DNA of 64,000 bases, taken from Saposhnikovia divaricata. Its lineage: Eukaryota > Streptophyta > Magnoliopsida > Apiales > Apiaceae. The DNA lies in NCBI GenBank assembly GCA_036435485.1, contig CM071594.1:196444216-196508215 (forward strand), given 5' to 3'. The position numbers and the translations under genes were made by a program. The notes beneath the pieces are model-generated. The model did not search any database. It had not been told where the DNA came from and worked only from the letters and a program-made list of their open reading frames with translations. Within the stretch, counting starts at the first letter, position 1. Each line of letters begins with the position of its first letter. Shown here in pieces: positions 44,040-55,890 of this stretch.

Positions 44040-44771
44040 TGTTAACTCGAATAACTTGTAGAAGGGGGGGTTGAATACAAGTTATATAATCGTGTCTGAT
44101 TTTTGCTTGATTAGATGAACAAGAACAAACGAATGAATCAAACTTTGTTTGTATTAAATAAATCAAATACAAACTCTACCAAAGGTGTACAATACCTTTA
44201 GCAGCTGCTGACAATACAAATCTCTCTCTCTCTCTGTTTGTTTCGAACTCTCAAATACAAACCTTATACAAAGCTTCACACGATATGCACTCTAAAATTC
44301 ACAATTCTCTCTTTTTACAATGATAGTGAGAGAGTATTTATAATGCTACCTATCAACTAATAACAGAATTAGAATCTATCTATGACAATGTTCTGCCGTC
44401 CAGTTGATAGTTTCCATCAATAGAGAATTCGTTTCCTTCACGATATCTTCTTGCTTGTTCTCCAAAACAAAGTTCCTGTTTTATAGCACTTTCCAGTTTC
44501 TGTAGCATCCATAATGACATCATCAGTAACATGACTGATATCAGGATTTCCCATTGCATCAGGATCTGATCATCCCATCAGTATTTGATCAGGATCTGCT
44601 CTTAGTTCCTGAAATGTAGTCTTTGACGCACTGTTCCTGACTAAACTCTACAAATTACTGTCTAACACTTATATCCTATACAAAGTGCTAAAACCTTTAT
44701 AAGATCAGGATATATAAGAAGTATTAGCAAATTCTATTCTTAACATCACAACTCATGGATTATTCCTAACA
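44040..44771 (-). repeat. Second copia LTR of the 32290 family
   Basis: 732 bp, TG...CA bounded and highly similar to 32290-33009. Like that LTR it is followed on the right by the polypurine tract and about 100 bp of internal sequence (44772-44875). It is therefore also a 3' LTR, of a second copy or of a tandem dimer. No primer site is seen on its left. Confidence 0.8.
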
Positions 44772-44875
44772 ATCTCCCCCTATTTATGCTTTAGAATCTG
44801 AAGCATAAATCTAAGTTATAGATGTCAAAACATATAACAATACAACCAGAATAGAATTTATGAATTCTATTATCA
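44772..44875 (-). repeat. Truncated internal end of a second copia copy
   Basis: ATCTCCCCCTATTTATGC and onward match 33010-33110. The match stops near 44875, where a Tekay-family LTR sequence begins. Confidence 0.7.
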
Positions 44876-45436
44876 GTTGATCTCATGTTATATTCAAGTA
44901 CCATTTTAATTTACTTTTCAGTTTTCAGTATTCATATGCTATCTCTTGATCTACTGTCATCCATTTTTATATCTTGATATTACTTTTTTCAGTTTAGTAC
45001 TCTAGTTACTTGTTGAGCGTTGGCTCATTATTATTTTTGTCTAACCCTTTTGACAGTAGCTTAAGAATCATGGTTCGTACCATTCAAACTTCGAGGAAGC
45101 GCACTTACCGTGAGCCTGAGGTGGTTTCTTTTGAGATAGCTCCCGATGTAGATGCAATAACAGCTCAGTGAAGAGAGTTTTGAATTAGTTGTGAGAACTG
45201 GTAGATAGAACTTTTGACCAAGGGTTCGTAATAATGATTTTAATTCGAATCCGATTTGTAATAATAAATAGTTAGACGTTGGCTTACTTGTTTCATACCA
45301 TTACCTATGAAAGATCCAGGTGAGTAGAGTTGGGGTCAGTCTGCATGCTATATTTATATTTACTTATTTTTAGGATGTCTGTATCTAGTGTGTTAGTGAC
45401 TCCCCGATCTAGACCCCAGGTCGGGAGGGCGTCACA
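44876..45436 (+). repeat. Tekay-family LTR fragment (right end)
   Basis: Ends TCGGGAGGGCGTCACA, matching the LTR end at 1601. It has the TGAGC...GCTCA inverted repeat at 45013-45026 and a short ORF 44 nt later. The body is much diverged from the LTR at 1-1601, so it represents another subfamily. No primer site follows, so this is a fragment or solo end. Confidence 0.7.
45070..45171 (+). CDS. LTR leader short ORF with H3 tail-like N-terminus, second subfamily
   Basis: Thirty-three codons in good context (A at -3, G at +4). The start MVRTIQTSRKR compares with the H3 tail ARTKQTARKS: Arg2, Thr3, Gln5, Thr6, Arg8 and Lys9 are identical. The rest is acidic (EPEVVSFEIAPDVDA), as in the copies at 1176 and 11082 (PEAAVEIP). 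Codons for the shared Arg residues differ between subfamilies (CGT, AGG here; AGA, CGA there). Short length and lack of expression data limit confidence. Confidence 0.4.
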   Translation: MVRTIQTSRKRTYREPEVVSFEIAPDVDAITAQ

Positions 45437-46018
45437 AAATTTCTTTCTCCTTTTAAAATTAATTACTTAATAAATAAGTAATGTAGAATGATGAAAATAA
45501 AAGAGAGGAAGATAAATAGTACGACACAATCGATTTATCCTGGTTCGCGATGTCGCAATCCCCTAACGGATTCGAACACCTCTGTACTAGTCCCCGAGCT
45601 CCTCCCGAACTCGAGATTTCTTTCACTATAAGTAAAATATTCCTTATAGTAGGCGGAGAAGCCTTTACAACCACTATGTATTTATCTTAGAGCCTAACTA
45701 CCCGTTACCTCCTCAAAATACTATAGCTACCCCTTGCAAGATTATCTTGGAGCGTAACTCCCCGCTACCTCCTTAAATGCTGTGCAAGTAAAACCCCTTA
45801 CGAGTTTATCTTGGAGCGTAACTCCCCGTCACCTCCTCACAACCACGTAAGTAACCCTTGCATAGACTTCGCATCTACACCCTTTAACGATCTTGGATCT
45901 TAGGTCTTAGATCTTGGGTCTTTCCTCCGCCTCACGGTGCAAAGACACCCAACTCCCCGTCGGCGTGTCTAAGACTTAGGTCTTAGAGCGAGAATCACCT
46001 CACTTCACTTCACCTCAC
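45437..46018 (-). repeat. LTR-like sequence with 61-64 bp tandem repeats
   Basis: On the - strand it resembles the R-U5 end of a copia LTR (GCGAACCAGGATAAATCGAT). Tandem units containing TATCTTGGAGCGTAACTCCC start at about 45682, 45743 and 45807. It was probably continuous with 47123 onward before the solo LTR inserted. Confidence 0.5.
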
Positions 46019-47122
46019 TGTTGGTCCCTTTGGATCATAGTGATATGTGTTTAACTAGTTTAATGATTACAAAGGGGGTTTAGAAGATTTACCTTAATCG
46101 CTACGGCGCAAGCGATTCAAATCCACGATCTTCTATTGTATTCCTTTACTCCCCTGAACGAAGTGTGGCCTTCGATCCTCCAAGGTTTATCCTCCAAGCT
46201 CTAGAATTCAGAACCCTTATTCTTGGAGGCATAATGAGTATTTATAGGCTACAATAGGGATCAAGGAGTAAATTAGGTCGGGCCTTCTAATGATAACTTG
46301 GGCCAAACCCACTATCATTAATATTAATTAATTCCACTAAATAATTAATATTGCACCACCCACCTAATTCCGGTAATTTATTTAATTAATTAATTCTGCT
46401 CCATTATTATTTGCTTATTAAATTCCCCATGTTTAAAATATCGCATGTCCATTGATTAAATTAAATTACTGATAATTTTATTTAATCAATATCTTTTATC
46501 CTTGATTATCCACACAACCTTATTTAATTATGCTGGAATAAATCCACCTGTAGGGTTTCACATAATTAAATCTTTTTGGGCTTTCAAGGGGACATCATTA
46601 ACCCGAATATTATCAGGACATGGATTCCTTCTATAAATAATATCCACCATGTATATAATTCCATCACCCAAAATATAATGATATAATTCAAAAGAATTAT
46701 CTCATATATAAATCAAAGCAAGTAAATAATATACACGTGTCAATTACTGTATCCGGATTAAGAACCTAAGCATTAATAATAACATAGAATCTTAGTTCAC
46801 CTTCTTCATCAGTATAAGGGAACAATTCTAAATTTGATCATGTTCAATATACACAAAGTATACTAGTATTATTAAATAGTCACTATAAACTAATCTAAGT
46901 AATACTACAGCCATACCAGTGGATTGTCCAACACCACCTGTGCTGTGAACCTTATTATATTATATAAACTGTATATAACAATCTAATATCCTGTATTCCA
47001 TTTGATACTAGATTGTCCACAATATATAATATTAGATAGCATGTAAACATTTAAATGATTCTCAATCAACATGATAAGAAATCAATGTATACTAAAGGCC
47101 AATTCTTCAGTATACCCTTACA
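46019..47122 (-). mobile_element. Solo LTR with perfect target duplication
   Basis: TGTTGGTCCC...CCCTTACA, 1104 bp, flanked by CTCAC at 46014-46018 and 47123-47127. A TATAAATA box on the - strand (46239-46246) gives the orientation. No internal region, so it arose by LTR-LTR recombination of a copia-type element. Confidence 0.8.
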
Positions 47123-50100
47123 CTCACGTCAAAGAATATAATACAAGCCCTACGACTTAAATCCTTTTTAATTTGACGATTAAAAATGAACTAGTAAGAA
47201 AACTAGATCAAGAAAGCAAATATAAATATTAACGAGATATACTACGTCAATATAAATAAGAGCCGGGTATATAAATTTGTATAAATATTCGGTTTAGCCG
47301 AATATAAATTAAATTAAATATACAACTTGTGTTCTACAACACAAATAAAAATGAGTTTGTGCGAGTTATAAATATTCCGTAAAATATCAAGCAAGCTACT
47401 AAACTCGAAGTATACAAGTGTTAACACTTGTAAATGGCTTTAATATAGCCTAGGCCAAAATAGGGCCGAATATGTAACTATATAGCTCGTTGAAACGAGG
47501 GACGCTATTACGCGTTAAACTAGAATGCAACAATGTAACTAGTTTATGACCTTTGGCTTTATCCGATGGCTTGGTTGCCTAAAGCAAAGAATTCTCAAAT
47601 AAGAGGTATTCTCAAAGGATACGAACTAGGTTCCGGGACAACAAATGCAAGACAATAAATTAAACGTGAATGCAACAATATATATATATATACAAATGAA
47701 ACCTTCGGCCGAATGAAAGCAAGAAAAGGTCGAATGGTTTGAACTTTGTTTCGGTTAAGAAACAAGTTCTAGTAGCCTTGGTTAAGTCCTTAAATATTTA
47801 AACACAATTAAGGTTCAAGGGACTTTAATAACCAACACTAAAAGAAACTTTCTTTTGACTTAAGATGTACTAAGTTTAAACCACTTAAGGTAGAAACTAG
47901 TTTATGCAAGTTAAGTACAAATCAAAAGATACTTCTTTGCCTTGTAACCAAGTATAGATCAAGTGGTTACTAAGGTTTTAAAGAGGGATTAATAAGTTCT
48001 TAAAAGAACCTCCTCTCGGTAGCTTACAATATGTGTATACACACTACACGAATAAACTCAAGAACAAGTGTGTATATGTGACAAATGTAAGACTATTTAA
48101 GCACAAGTATATATTCAAAGGATTAAACACTAAAGAGGCTGAATATATAACTTGTACAAACACTCACTAGCTTATGACTCTTGACCTTACAAATCATCAA
48201 GTTCCTCTTTAATTAAGAGAGAACTATAAGAGATACGAGCTAGTTTCCGAAGCCAAAAACACCACCAAAATGAACCGAAATGAGCACCAAAAGAAATGTA
48301 ATCAAGATGAATAAAAAGGTGACTCAAATGCTCAAGAAACAACACTTACAAGGCTGTGATAAAACGTGAAAGAGGCTGCCTTAAAGTGTGTTTACTAAGT
48401 GTGCCAAGATGAGCAAAAACACAAGAGCCAAAACACCAATAAAACAAGGCCAAATGAGCACCAAAGAAAGATATAATCAAGAAGGAATAAATGGTGACTC
48501 AACAGTACATTAAAGAGCACTTGGGGACTGCTTCAAACATGCAAGGTAGCTGCCCCAAAAATAGCTTGGCCGTGTGGTGTATAAAATGTAAGAAATGGAT
48601 AAAAAAAAAGCTTAAAAAAGTTTAAAGATGAAGGAGCAAAGCTTTGTTATCCAAATCTTTTTGAAGGCTCTTGGCTACTTGATATTGCTGTGTTTCTAGA
48701 GAGAAAGGAGCAGCAATTCTTTGGCACAAGAAGGCTTGAAAAAAAGAATGAGTTTGGCTTTCTATTTATAGCCAAAACTAGGGGTTTTTGGACCAATGGT
48801 CATAAGACAAGTGGCAAGCTACTAATAAATTAATCATTTGCATAAAGTAGCTTTTTGGCACCTTTCTATAAACTCTCCAGCAATCATCATGTGGAATATA
48901 ACAAATATAAAATATATAGGAAGCTTCTATTAGCTCAGTTTATCCGAAAAACCCGAAACTACGCGATAAACCCATAATTATGAAATAAATCGAAAAATTA
49001 CTCAAAAATTATAAAACTATGGGAATCCCTTAGAAATATTCCCAGAGGATTATGGTCAAAATTTCACCTTGAAATTCGTTGACCATCTATGATTTTTAAG
49101 TGACCGAAAAATCAATTACGTGTCGATTTTTAGTGGTCCCGGAAAAAAGTCATACGAAAATCATGAAATTAATCCTAAAATTATTTTTAATTATTCTAGT
49201 GACATATCCAAAATTTCAAGTCAAAATAATATGTGGAGGTATTTTATTCAAAAATATTTTGATTAAATGTCCTTACGCGACGGAATAAAGTACATTAGCC
49301 GTTTACCGTAACTTGTCGATACTTTGGCTAACGTTTTGACTTGAAATATATTAAAACATAATATTCCTCAAGTAATAATGACTATGAAGTCCTCAGAATA
49401 TTTATTTTGAATATTTTAGAGTTTTATCCGATTTAAATGAAAACTGATAAGGGTTCTGGGATAAAATCTATTTTTATTCTTTTGGCAAGTCTTTGAACAA
49501 GGCATTTTGAAAATAAGTCTTTGAAAAGTATATCAAATATATTTGAGAGTAAATCATTTGAAATGAACACTATTTTGAATATTTATTTTTAGTTCGTAAA
49601 ATCAGTGTTCGGAAAATTTTGACATTTGTGTCGTCTAGACTTTGCCTTTAAATATATCACAAATAACTTAAACTAGGAAACATCATTTCATTGACATTCC
49701 TTATCCAAATTAGTGATTGGATGCAAGAAAACGTTTGTTAAATGGACTCGTTACTTTGTTTGTGTCACACGAATAAACCTAAGGGAGGATTTACTATGTT
49801 ATCTAGTAACTTCCAAAATCTAATTTTATTTTCACTTTCATACTTGACAAATCACCAAAACCTACAAGTGAAAGACTGTCTTACAATCTTCCCAAAATAT
49901 TATCTCACAATCTTCCCCTTTTTGATATTTGTCAAAACTACTTGCGAGAAATTAAATATGTGTGTGCCACTAATCTAGTGTATGCATGCTAAGCTATGTG
50001 AAAAAGATGAGAGTACACGACACACAAGTAAGATAAACATACATGCACATAAGCACACAAATATACAAGTATACAAATATATCACATAGGAGATAAAATC

Positions 50101-50450
50101 TACTGAGCACAAGGGAATATATTGTGTGAACAAAGATGTGACCTAAATTTTGAAAAATAACTTCCCCTTGCTATGAAAACCATTTTAAGAAGATTTGAAA
50201 AAAAATTTAGACATCTTCCCCTTTTACAATCATAATTTTCAAAAACTTTTTTTTGCAAGGATCCGTTTATTTTCTTTGAAAAACTTATAGCACATTGTCA
50301 CATAATTCATCTTCCCCTAGATACAAAGTCAATCATAGTCATGCTTCCCCTAAATTACACACATATATTCTATCTTCCCTTAAGAGCACATACACATTTA
50401 GTCACACACATATATAATTCATCTTCCCCTTTTTGATAAAAATCGAAAAG
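47123..50450 (-). mobile_element. 3' end of a minus-strand copia (Sirevirus-like) element
   Basis: On the - strand an LTR starts TGTGAGATAATA at 49909 after the tract AAAAAGGGGAAGAT. A TATAAATA box is at 48763-48770. Several further purine tracts follow to 50430. A pair of related segments near 48283 and 48460 (period about 177) and another near 47530 and 48168 lie within. The LTR probably continues to 45437, split by the solo LTR. No coding part is retained. Confidence 0.5.
49910..50433 (-). repeat. Series of polypurine-tract-like motifs
   Basis: CTTCCCC motifs stand at about 49912, 50161, 50214, 50311, 50343, 50374 (CTTCCCT) and 50423, read on the - strand as GGGGAAG. Serial tracts upstream of the 3' LTR are described for Sireviruses. 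Confidence 0.5.
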
Positions 50451-51773
50451 TGAAAAATAAATTATAAGGGAATTAGGGAGGGAAGATCACATAAGCATGC
50501 AAGCAAAAGCACATAAGGGGAGAGGGATCATTACTAGCTATTACATTATAATATCCACCAATCCACCTTATTTCTCCGAACAGTCCTACTCCACAAACCT
50601 TCACAAAATGTGGACTGTTTTTAATTTACAAACCAATTAATCCTACCTAAATTACAAGACTAATTATGCTCCAATACATGAACAAGAATAAAAATTACAA
50701 TGTAGCATGTAGTCTTGAATCTGGAAAGCAGTACAGGGCTAGGTTGTTTATTATAATTAATTATACTAGATTTATATGTTGAATAATGTATTATATATAA
50801 TTATATGATAATTTTTTAAATATAGAAAATATTATATCAGCGGTTCAGTTTTTGGGTTCGGTCGAGGAATAAAATCTAAATTATTATTAAACCATTCCAT
50901 CGATTCAGTTTGATTACAATTTTTTTCAATTTTTATCAAATTCAATTTTTGTCAATTTGACTTTTCAATTTTTTGACCTGATTTCGATTTTTCGATTTTT
51001 CGATCACCCGTATGTGATTCTACGTAGTTGGGCAATGTAACGGGCCTTCAAGGATAGTCTCACTCGTGGCCCCACTGCTCCCCATCTTCCAATCTACTAA
51101 CCATAAAACTTTTTAATTATGCCATCTTCCATGCCTCCTTCGTATTTTAAAATATTTGTGTATTCAAATTTTCATACTTTATACTTCATATCACTATTTA
51201 TTTATCAATCATTTTTTAAAATTTGACTGCAAATTTGTCCAAAAATTTTTTTTTTACTGCAAATACATTTCATAATTATTTAGGATAATTAAATATATAA
51301 AGCTAGAAATAGAGGTAGAAAATAAAAATATCGAAAGATTTGTGTGAGATTTATTTAAAATCAACATCTTCAAATAAATAGTGTATTTCAAACTTAAAAT
51401 TATATAGTGAAAGTCTTTAATTTTTATATAAAATAATAGGTGTTGGGAGATGATTACTTAATTTTTAATTATCAAATTGACCACTATATAGTTAGCAAAA
51501 TCTCAAATTTACTATCAATAAATTTGAGATCTTAACTTGATCACTATTAAGTTGGCGGGATCTCAAATTAGTCATTTTTAAGTTGGTGGTAAGCTAACAA
51601 AATCTCAAATTTATCACCAAAAATCAACAATATTATTTGAAAAATGGTCAATTTGAGACTCCGAATTTATTGATGATAAATTTATTATCTTGCTAATTAT
51701 ATAGTGACTAATTTAATACTTAACACTAAAATTATGTCTATTTTAGAATCATAGTTAGAGATGTCCTTAACCG
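50451..51773. other. Intergenic, no gene
   Basis: AT-rich text with simple T- and A-rich stretches (around 50920-51000 and 51240) and no credible ORF. Confidence 0.4.
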
Positions 51774-51898
51774 ATTGTCAAAGTCAAGCTCGTTATAATT
51801 ACAAATTACACATAGAGATATAAATGTCACATTGTCTCAAAGTCAAGCTCATTATAGTTACAAATTAGAGATAGAGATATAGATGTCACATTGTCTCT
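51774..51898. repeat. 59-bp tandem duplication
   Basis: AAGTCAAGCTCGTTATAATT at 51781 recurs with small changes at 51840. The second copy ends just before the TATA box of the phytocyanin pseudogene. Confidence 0.75.
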
Positions 51899-51901
51899 AC
51901 C

Positions 51902-51909
51902 TATATAAT
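51902..51909 (+). promoter_or_regulatory. TATA box of the phytocyanin pseudogene
   Basis: TATATAAT in CTCTACCTATATAATAGC, about 120 bp before the original ATG at 52024. Spacing fits a normal plant promoter and short 5' UTR. Confidence 0.45.
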
Positions 51910-52039
51910 AGCAACTTTTCAAGTCCAAATACAAAATTCAATGTATCAAGAAAGTGAGTGCAAGGGAAAGTAGAAGTTAGCTCAACAAAAAAAAAGAGGA
52001 TGAACATCACCAAATATAGAAAAATGGCATGTAAAAAAA

Positions 52040-55000
52040 TGTAAGAAGTGCAGATAAAACCAATGAAAGAAATTAATATTTTTGGGGATTCCGGTAATAT
52101 TGTGAACAAGCTTTTGAGTGCTTTTTCTTGTTGGATTAAACCACAATTTATAGGCTGCATCCATATACCTCCATCCCAAAAGTAACTGCCCTTTTAATTA
52201 TAATTAAATGTCATTAACCAAATATGCATGTAACTTACATATTTAATATCCATATAATCAATCCTTTTGTAACTTACAGAAATTACTTAATGTAATAAGC
52301 CTTTTAATATATTTGACAAAAGAAGTCAAATATAACATCTCTCACTTGACTTTTCTTCGTCAAATATTTTTCGCGACTTCTACCTTTTAAAAATTTTCAT
52401 AAACCAACAGGTTTGACATATAACAATCATATCACTAGTGAAATGTATATCACATTCTCATTTTCATTTCTTGCATCACACAAACATATATATACACTAT
52501 CCCAACTTTATCTCCACCAAAAACTAAATAGGTGTCCTAAAGTTGAATCATTAATTATTACCATTATCACCTCGATACTTATATCGCAACAAACAATAAC
52601 TCTAGACACGTCTGCCCGATTCATCAATTTGTTACACAAAATACTCGTTAAGTACATGATCATGATCCTCTTTACAACCTCTCACTAGGCTCAGCAAAAA
52701 TTGTTTCACTATCCACTCACAAGGATAACTACATATGCCAAGTCAATTCAATCGATTACATAACATAAAATACATCGAACTTTCGACTACTTGCGCATAT
52801 AATACATTTAGTGATTCCATTCCCGCATTAATTTTTCTTCTCTAACAATGGGGTTCACACTAGACTACATCTCTGCATCCTAAAATGATTAAAAATCATT
52901 CACACTTTATAATTCAAACTCAATGTTCCTTTTTATCCCCCATAAACCAGATTCTTGTAACATATGAAATTTCCCGAATATCTTTCATCACAAATTTTTA
53001 AATGTGTTCCTACAATTTAACATTTCCGTCTCATTTTTCGCTAACAACTTATCATCAAGATATTCGATATAATTGTAAACGAACTCCCACTTTAAAAAAA
53101 AACTGACACAACTTTCTAATTCTTTATCGATATAAAATTTCCAATTTTTCCTTATAAATTTTCTTCACCGATCATGTCTCAAATTTATAAACACACCAAT
53201 AACTTTATTTTCTTTTTCAAAATTCATTTACAACCAACGAATTGTCTATATTACGGTGGATCTTACAACACCGACTTTTATTTCAATTCCAATAACTAAA
53301 ATTCTTTCGATTTCATTTTGAATATTATAATTTTATACTCACCATTCTGAGTGTCACAAAGGAAAAAAAACATATTTTTCTTTTCACTCTCTGTTCTAAG
53401 AGTCACTATAATTTCTTCTATAACAATGTCATCTTTTTCAACAACGATTCCAAATTATCTTAGTACCACGTATAACAACGGATTCCAACCACAAATTATT
53501 TTGAACAAGAACACACATTTTCTAGTTTACTAAATGTATCAACTTAACCACACTTTACTCGCGACATTTTTAAAATATCTTTTAGAGTTCTTTAACTCCT
53601 TAGTTCAACAAGACCAACAAATTCTTGTTTATTAAATTCTGGGCACTTACCCCAATTTTCTTGTAAATTAAATAAGTAACTTATTTGAAAAATTTCTCTT
53701 TTCATTTTTATATGCTCTTTATTCCGAGTATCATAAAAATATTTCTTACAAAACATTATTTGATAAATTTTCTGATTGTCTCCAAACAATCTATATTCTC
53801 CTTTCTGACTCTATTAATAAAATACAAAACACAATTATTTTGACACATTTTCATTTCCTTGCCGCTCTCCATTCTGAAAGTTACACAATTTTTTTCGAAC
53901 ACAGTGTCGTCTATTTAAACGATAAATCATTCTTATAAAGCTCCCACTTTTAAAAGTACAGACACAATCGTCTAATTCATTCTTGAGAAAATATTTTCAA
54001 TTTGACAAACCTTAAATCCAAAATAATCTCATTGATCAAAAATTTTCTTCCTTTAATTCACTTACAACATGTGAATTTTCTATCATTAGGACGAATACAA
54101 AATTCCCACATTTGTATTTATTCCATGAATCAAATTCTTTGCGTTCTTATCGTTAAAAAATACATTTATGTATCTACAAATAAATGTGATACATCATTAT
54201 TCACAATGTAAAATTCTCAATCTCATTATTCACAAGGTTAATTACCAATACTTACATCTGATTTACTATTCTTCATTGGATCTAATTTAACACATGTCTC
54301 AAAAATATATACATAAAAAAATTTGATTTCCCCATTTCCTCAACAAGATATAATGAGAAATCAATCAAGAACGTGAGAAATTAATACTAAAGACAAAAAA
54401 AATACAAGAAATTATTAAACAGGAAAAAACAAATATTTACCTTTAAAACAAGAAACAATCCACAAACTATACATATGGATAGAATAAATAAATAAATATA
54501 TAAACAACTTTCAGATGTAAACTAGGCAGATAGATCATGCAAAAAAATTATTAATATCAAGCGAAATCTCGACGCAAAAAAAATGTTAAAATTGACAAAA
54601 AAAATTCTAGACATAGAATGTTAGCAACACATCAGTAGAAGAGCTGCACTTCTAACGAAAAAAATAATGATTATTCCTAGTAAAGAAAAGCAGGTTGGTA
54701 AAAAAAATCATATATAAACAGGTTGTAGCAAGCAGTCAAGCACTAAAGTAAGAAACAAACTTGTTAGCAAGACACATGGGCAAGAAAATTAAAAAAATAA
54801 CATGACCCAAAAACATGATGAACATATGGGTGTGCATGGCAAATTACTGTGGAGTAAGGCAACAAAAGTAGTACTAAATTAACCAATTAAGCATTATAAG
54901 AGTAACCCGTATATGTGGCAAATAGAAAGGACCGTGGTCAAATCATTCACGAAAAAAAGGGAAGACATGCTGAAAAATGATCCAGAACTAGAATACACCC

Positions 55001-55393
55001 AAATGTTTCAAAACTGTAACCCCTAAAGTGATGTTTGGAAATGATAGCAATGCAGCAGAAAACAACCCGCCGGATCATCCAAGCTCTGATACCAATGTAA
55101 GAAGTGTAGATAAAACTAATGAAAGAAATTATTATTTTTGGGGATTCCGGTAATATTGTGAACAAGCTTTTGAGTGCTTTTTCTTGTTGGATTAAACCAC
55201 AATTTATAGGCTGCATCAATATACCTCCATCCCAAAAGTAACTGCCCCTTTAATTATAATTAAATGTCATTAACCAAATATGCATGTAACTTACATATTT
55301 AATATCCATATAATCAATCCTTTTGTAACTTACAAAAATTACTTAATGTAATAAGCCTTATAATATATTTGACAAAAGAAGTCAAATATAACA
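52040..55393 (-). mobile_element. Non-coding LTR retrotransposon (LARD-like) within the phytocyanin gene
   Basis: Direct repeats of 298 bp at 52040-52337 and 55096-55393 differ at about seven sites. On the - strand the right repeat is the 5' LTR, followed by TTGGTATCAGAGCTTGG (55081-55095), a tRNA-Met primer site. The flanks are AAAAA on both sides (52035-52039, 55394-55398), consistent with a 5-bp duplication but low in complexity. The 2.7 kb interior has no coding frame on either strand, so it depends on another element for transposition. Confidence 0.85.
55081..55095 (-). other. Primer binding site of the LARD-like element
   Basis: AAGCTCTGATACCAA on the + strand is the complement of TTGGTATCAGAGCTT. 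It sits directly inside the right LTR and sets the element's strand. Confidence 0.85.
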
Positions 55394-55890
55394 AAAAATT
55401 TAACATGATAGTGTTTTTGACAGTGATTGTAGGGGTAACTCTGCAAATGCAAATTTCGGATGCAAAGAATAGCCACATGGTTGGTGACTCGGTTGGCTAG
55501 AACATTCCACCCGATGCTAAGACCTACTCCAATTGGAGATGTTCTTGGTAATTATTTTAAATAGCTATCAATGATATAAATTTAAATATTTACACTGATA
55601 TATGAATGATACTTGTATATTTTATCTTTTTTTTCATCCAAAAGGATTAATAATTCTTGTTTTAATTGTATAAAATTTATGTTTTTCATGTATTTTTAAA
55701 TGTATAACTAGTAGTTACTACACAATTACAGTATTTAATTTTGCCTTGACGGAGGCTGCTTATAACATATGAAACACCCAAGATCCCATCAATGAATGAT
55801 TTAACGGTCCACCCAGTGTTGAGCTTAAATCCTCGGGCTCAAAGTATTATCTACTTCTCAAGAAATCGGTTGGACAGGCGGATTCACCCT

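Larger units (their letters stand above)
52024..55890 (+). pseudogene. Phytocyanin-like (plastocyanin-like blue copper) pseudogene, split by an LTR element
   Basis: The start ATG is at 52024 (ATGGCATG). After the insertion (52040-55393) the frame resumes at 55399 with a hydrophobic signal peptide (MIVFLTVIVGVTLQMQ from 55405), then NSHMVGDSVG, an in-frame TAG at 55498-55500 where the family has Trp, and IPPDAKTYSNW. A splice donor (TTG|GTAATT) follows at 55547, as at the conserved intron site of this family. Exon 2 starts about 55732 and reads EAAYN, then TGA where a Cys is expected, NTQDPI, another TGA, and NGPPSVELKSSGSKYY, a typical phytocyanin C-half. The segment that should carry the first copper ligand (HDV) is missing. 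Phytocyanins are secreted, often GPI-anchored cell-surface proteins. This copy is dead. Confidence 0.75.
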
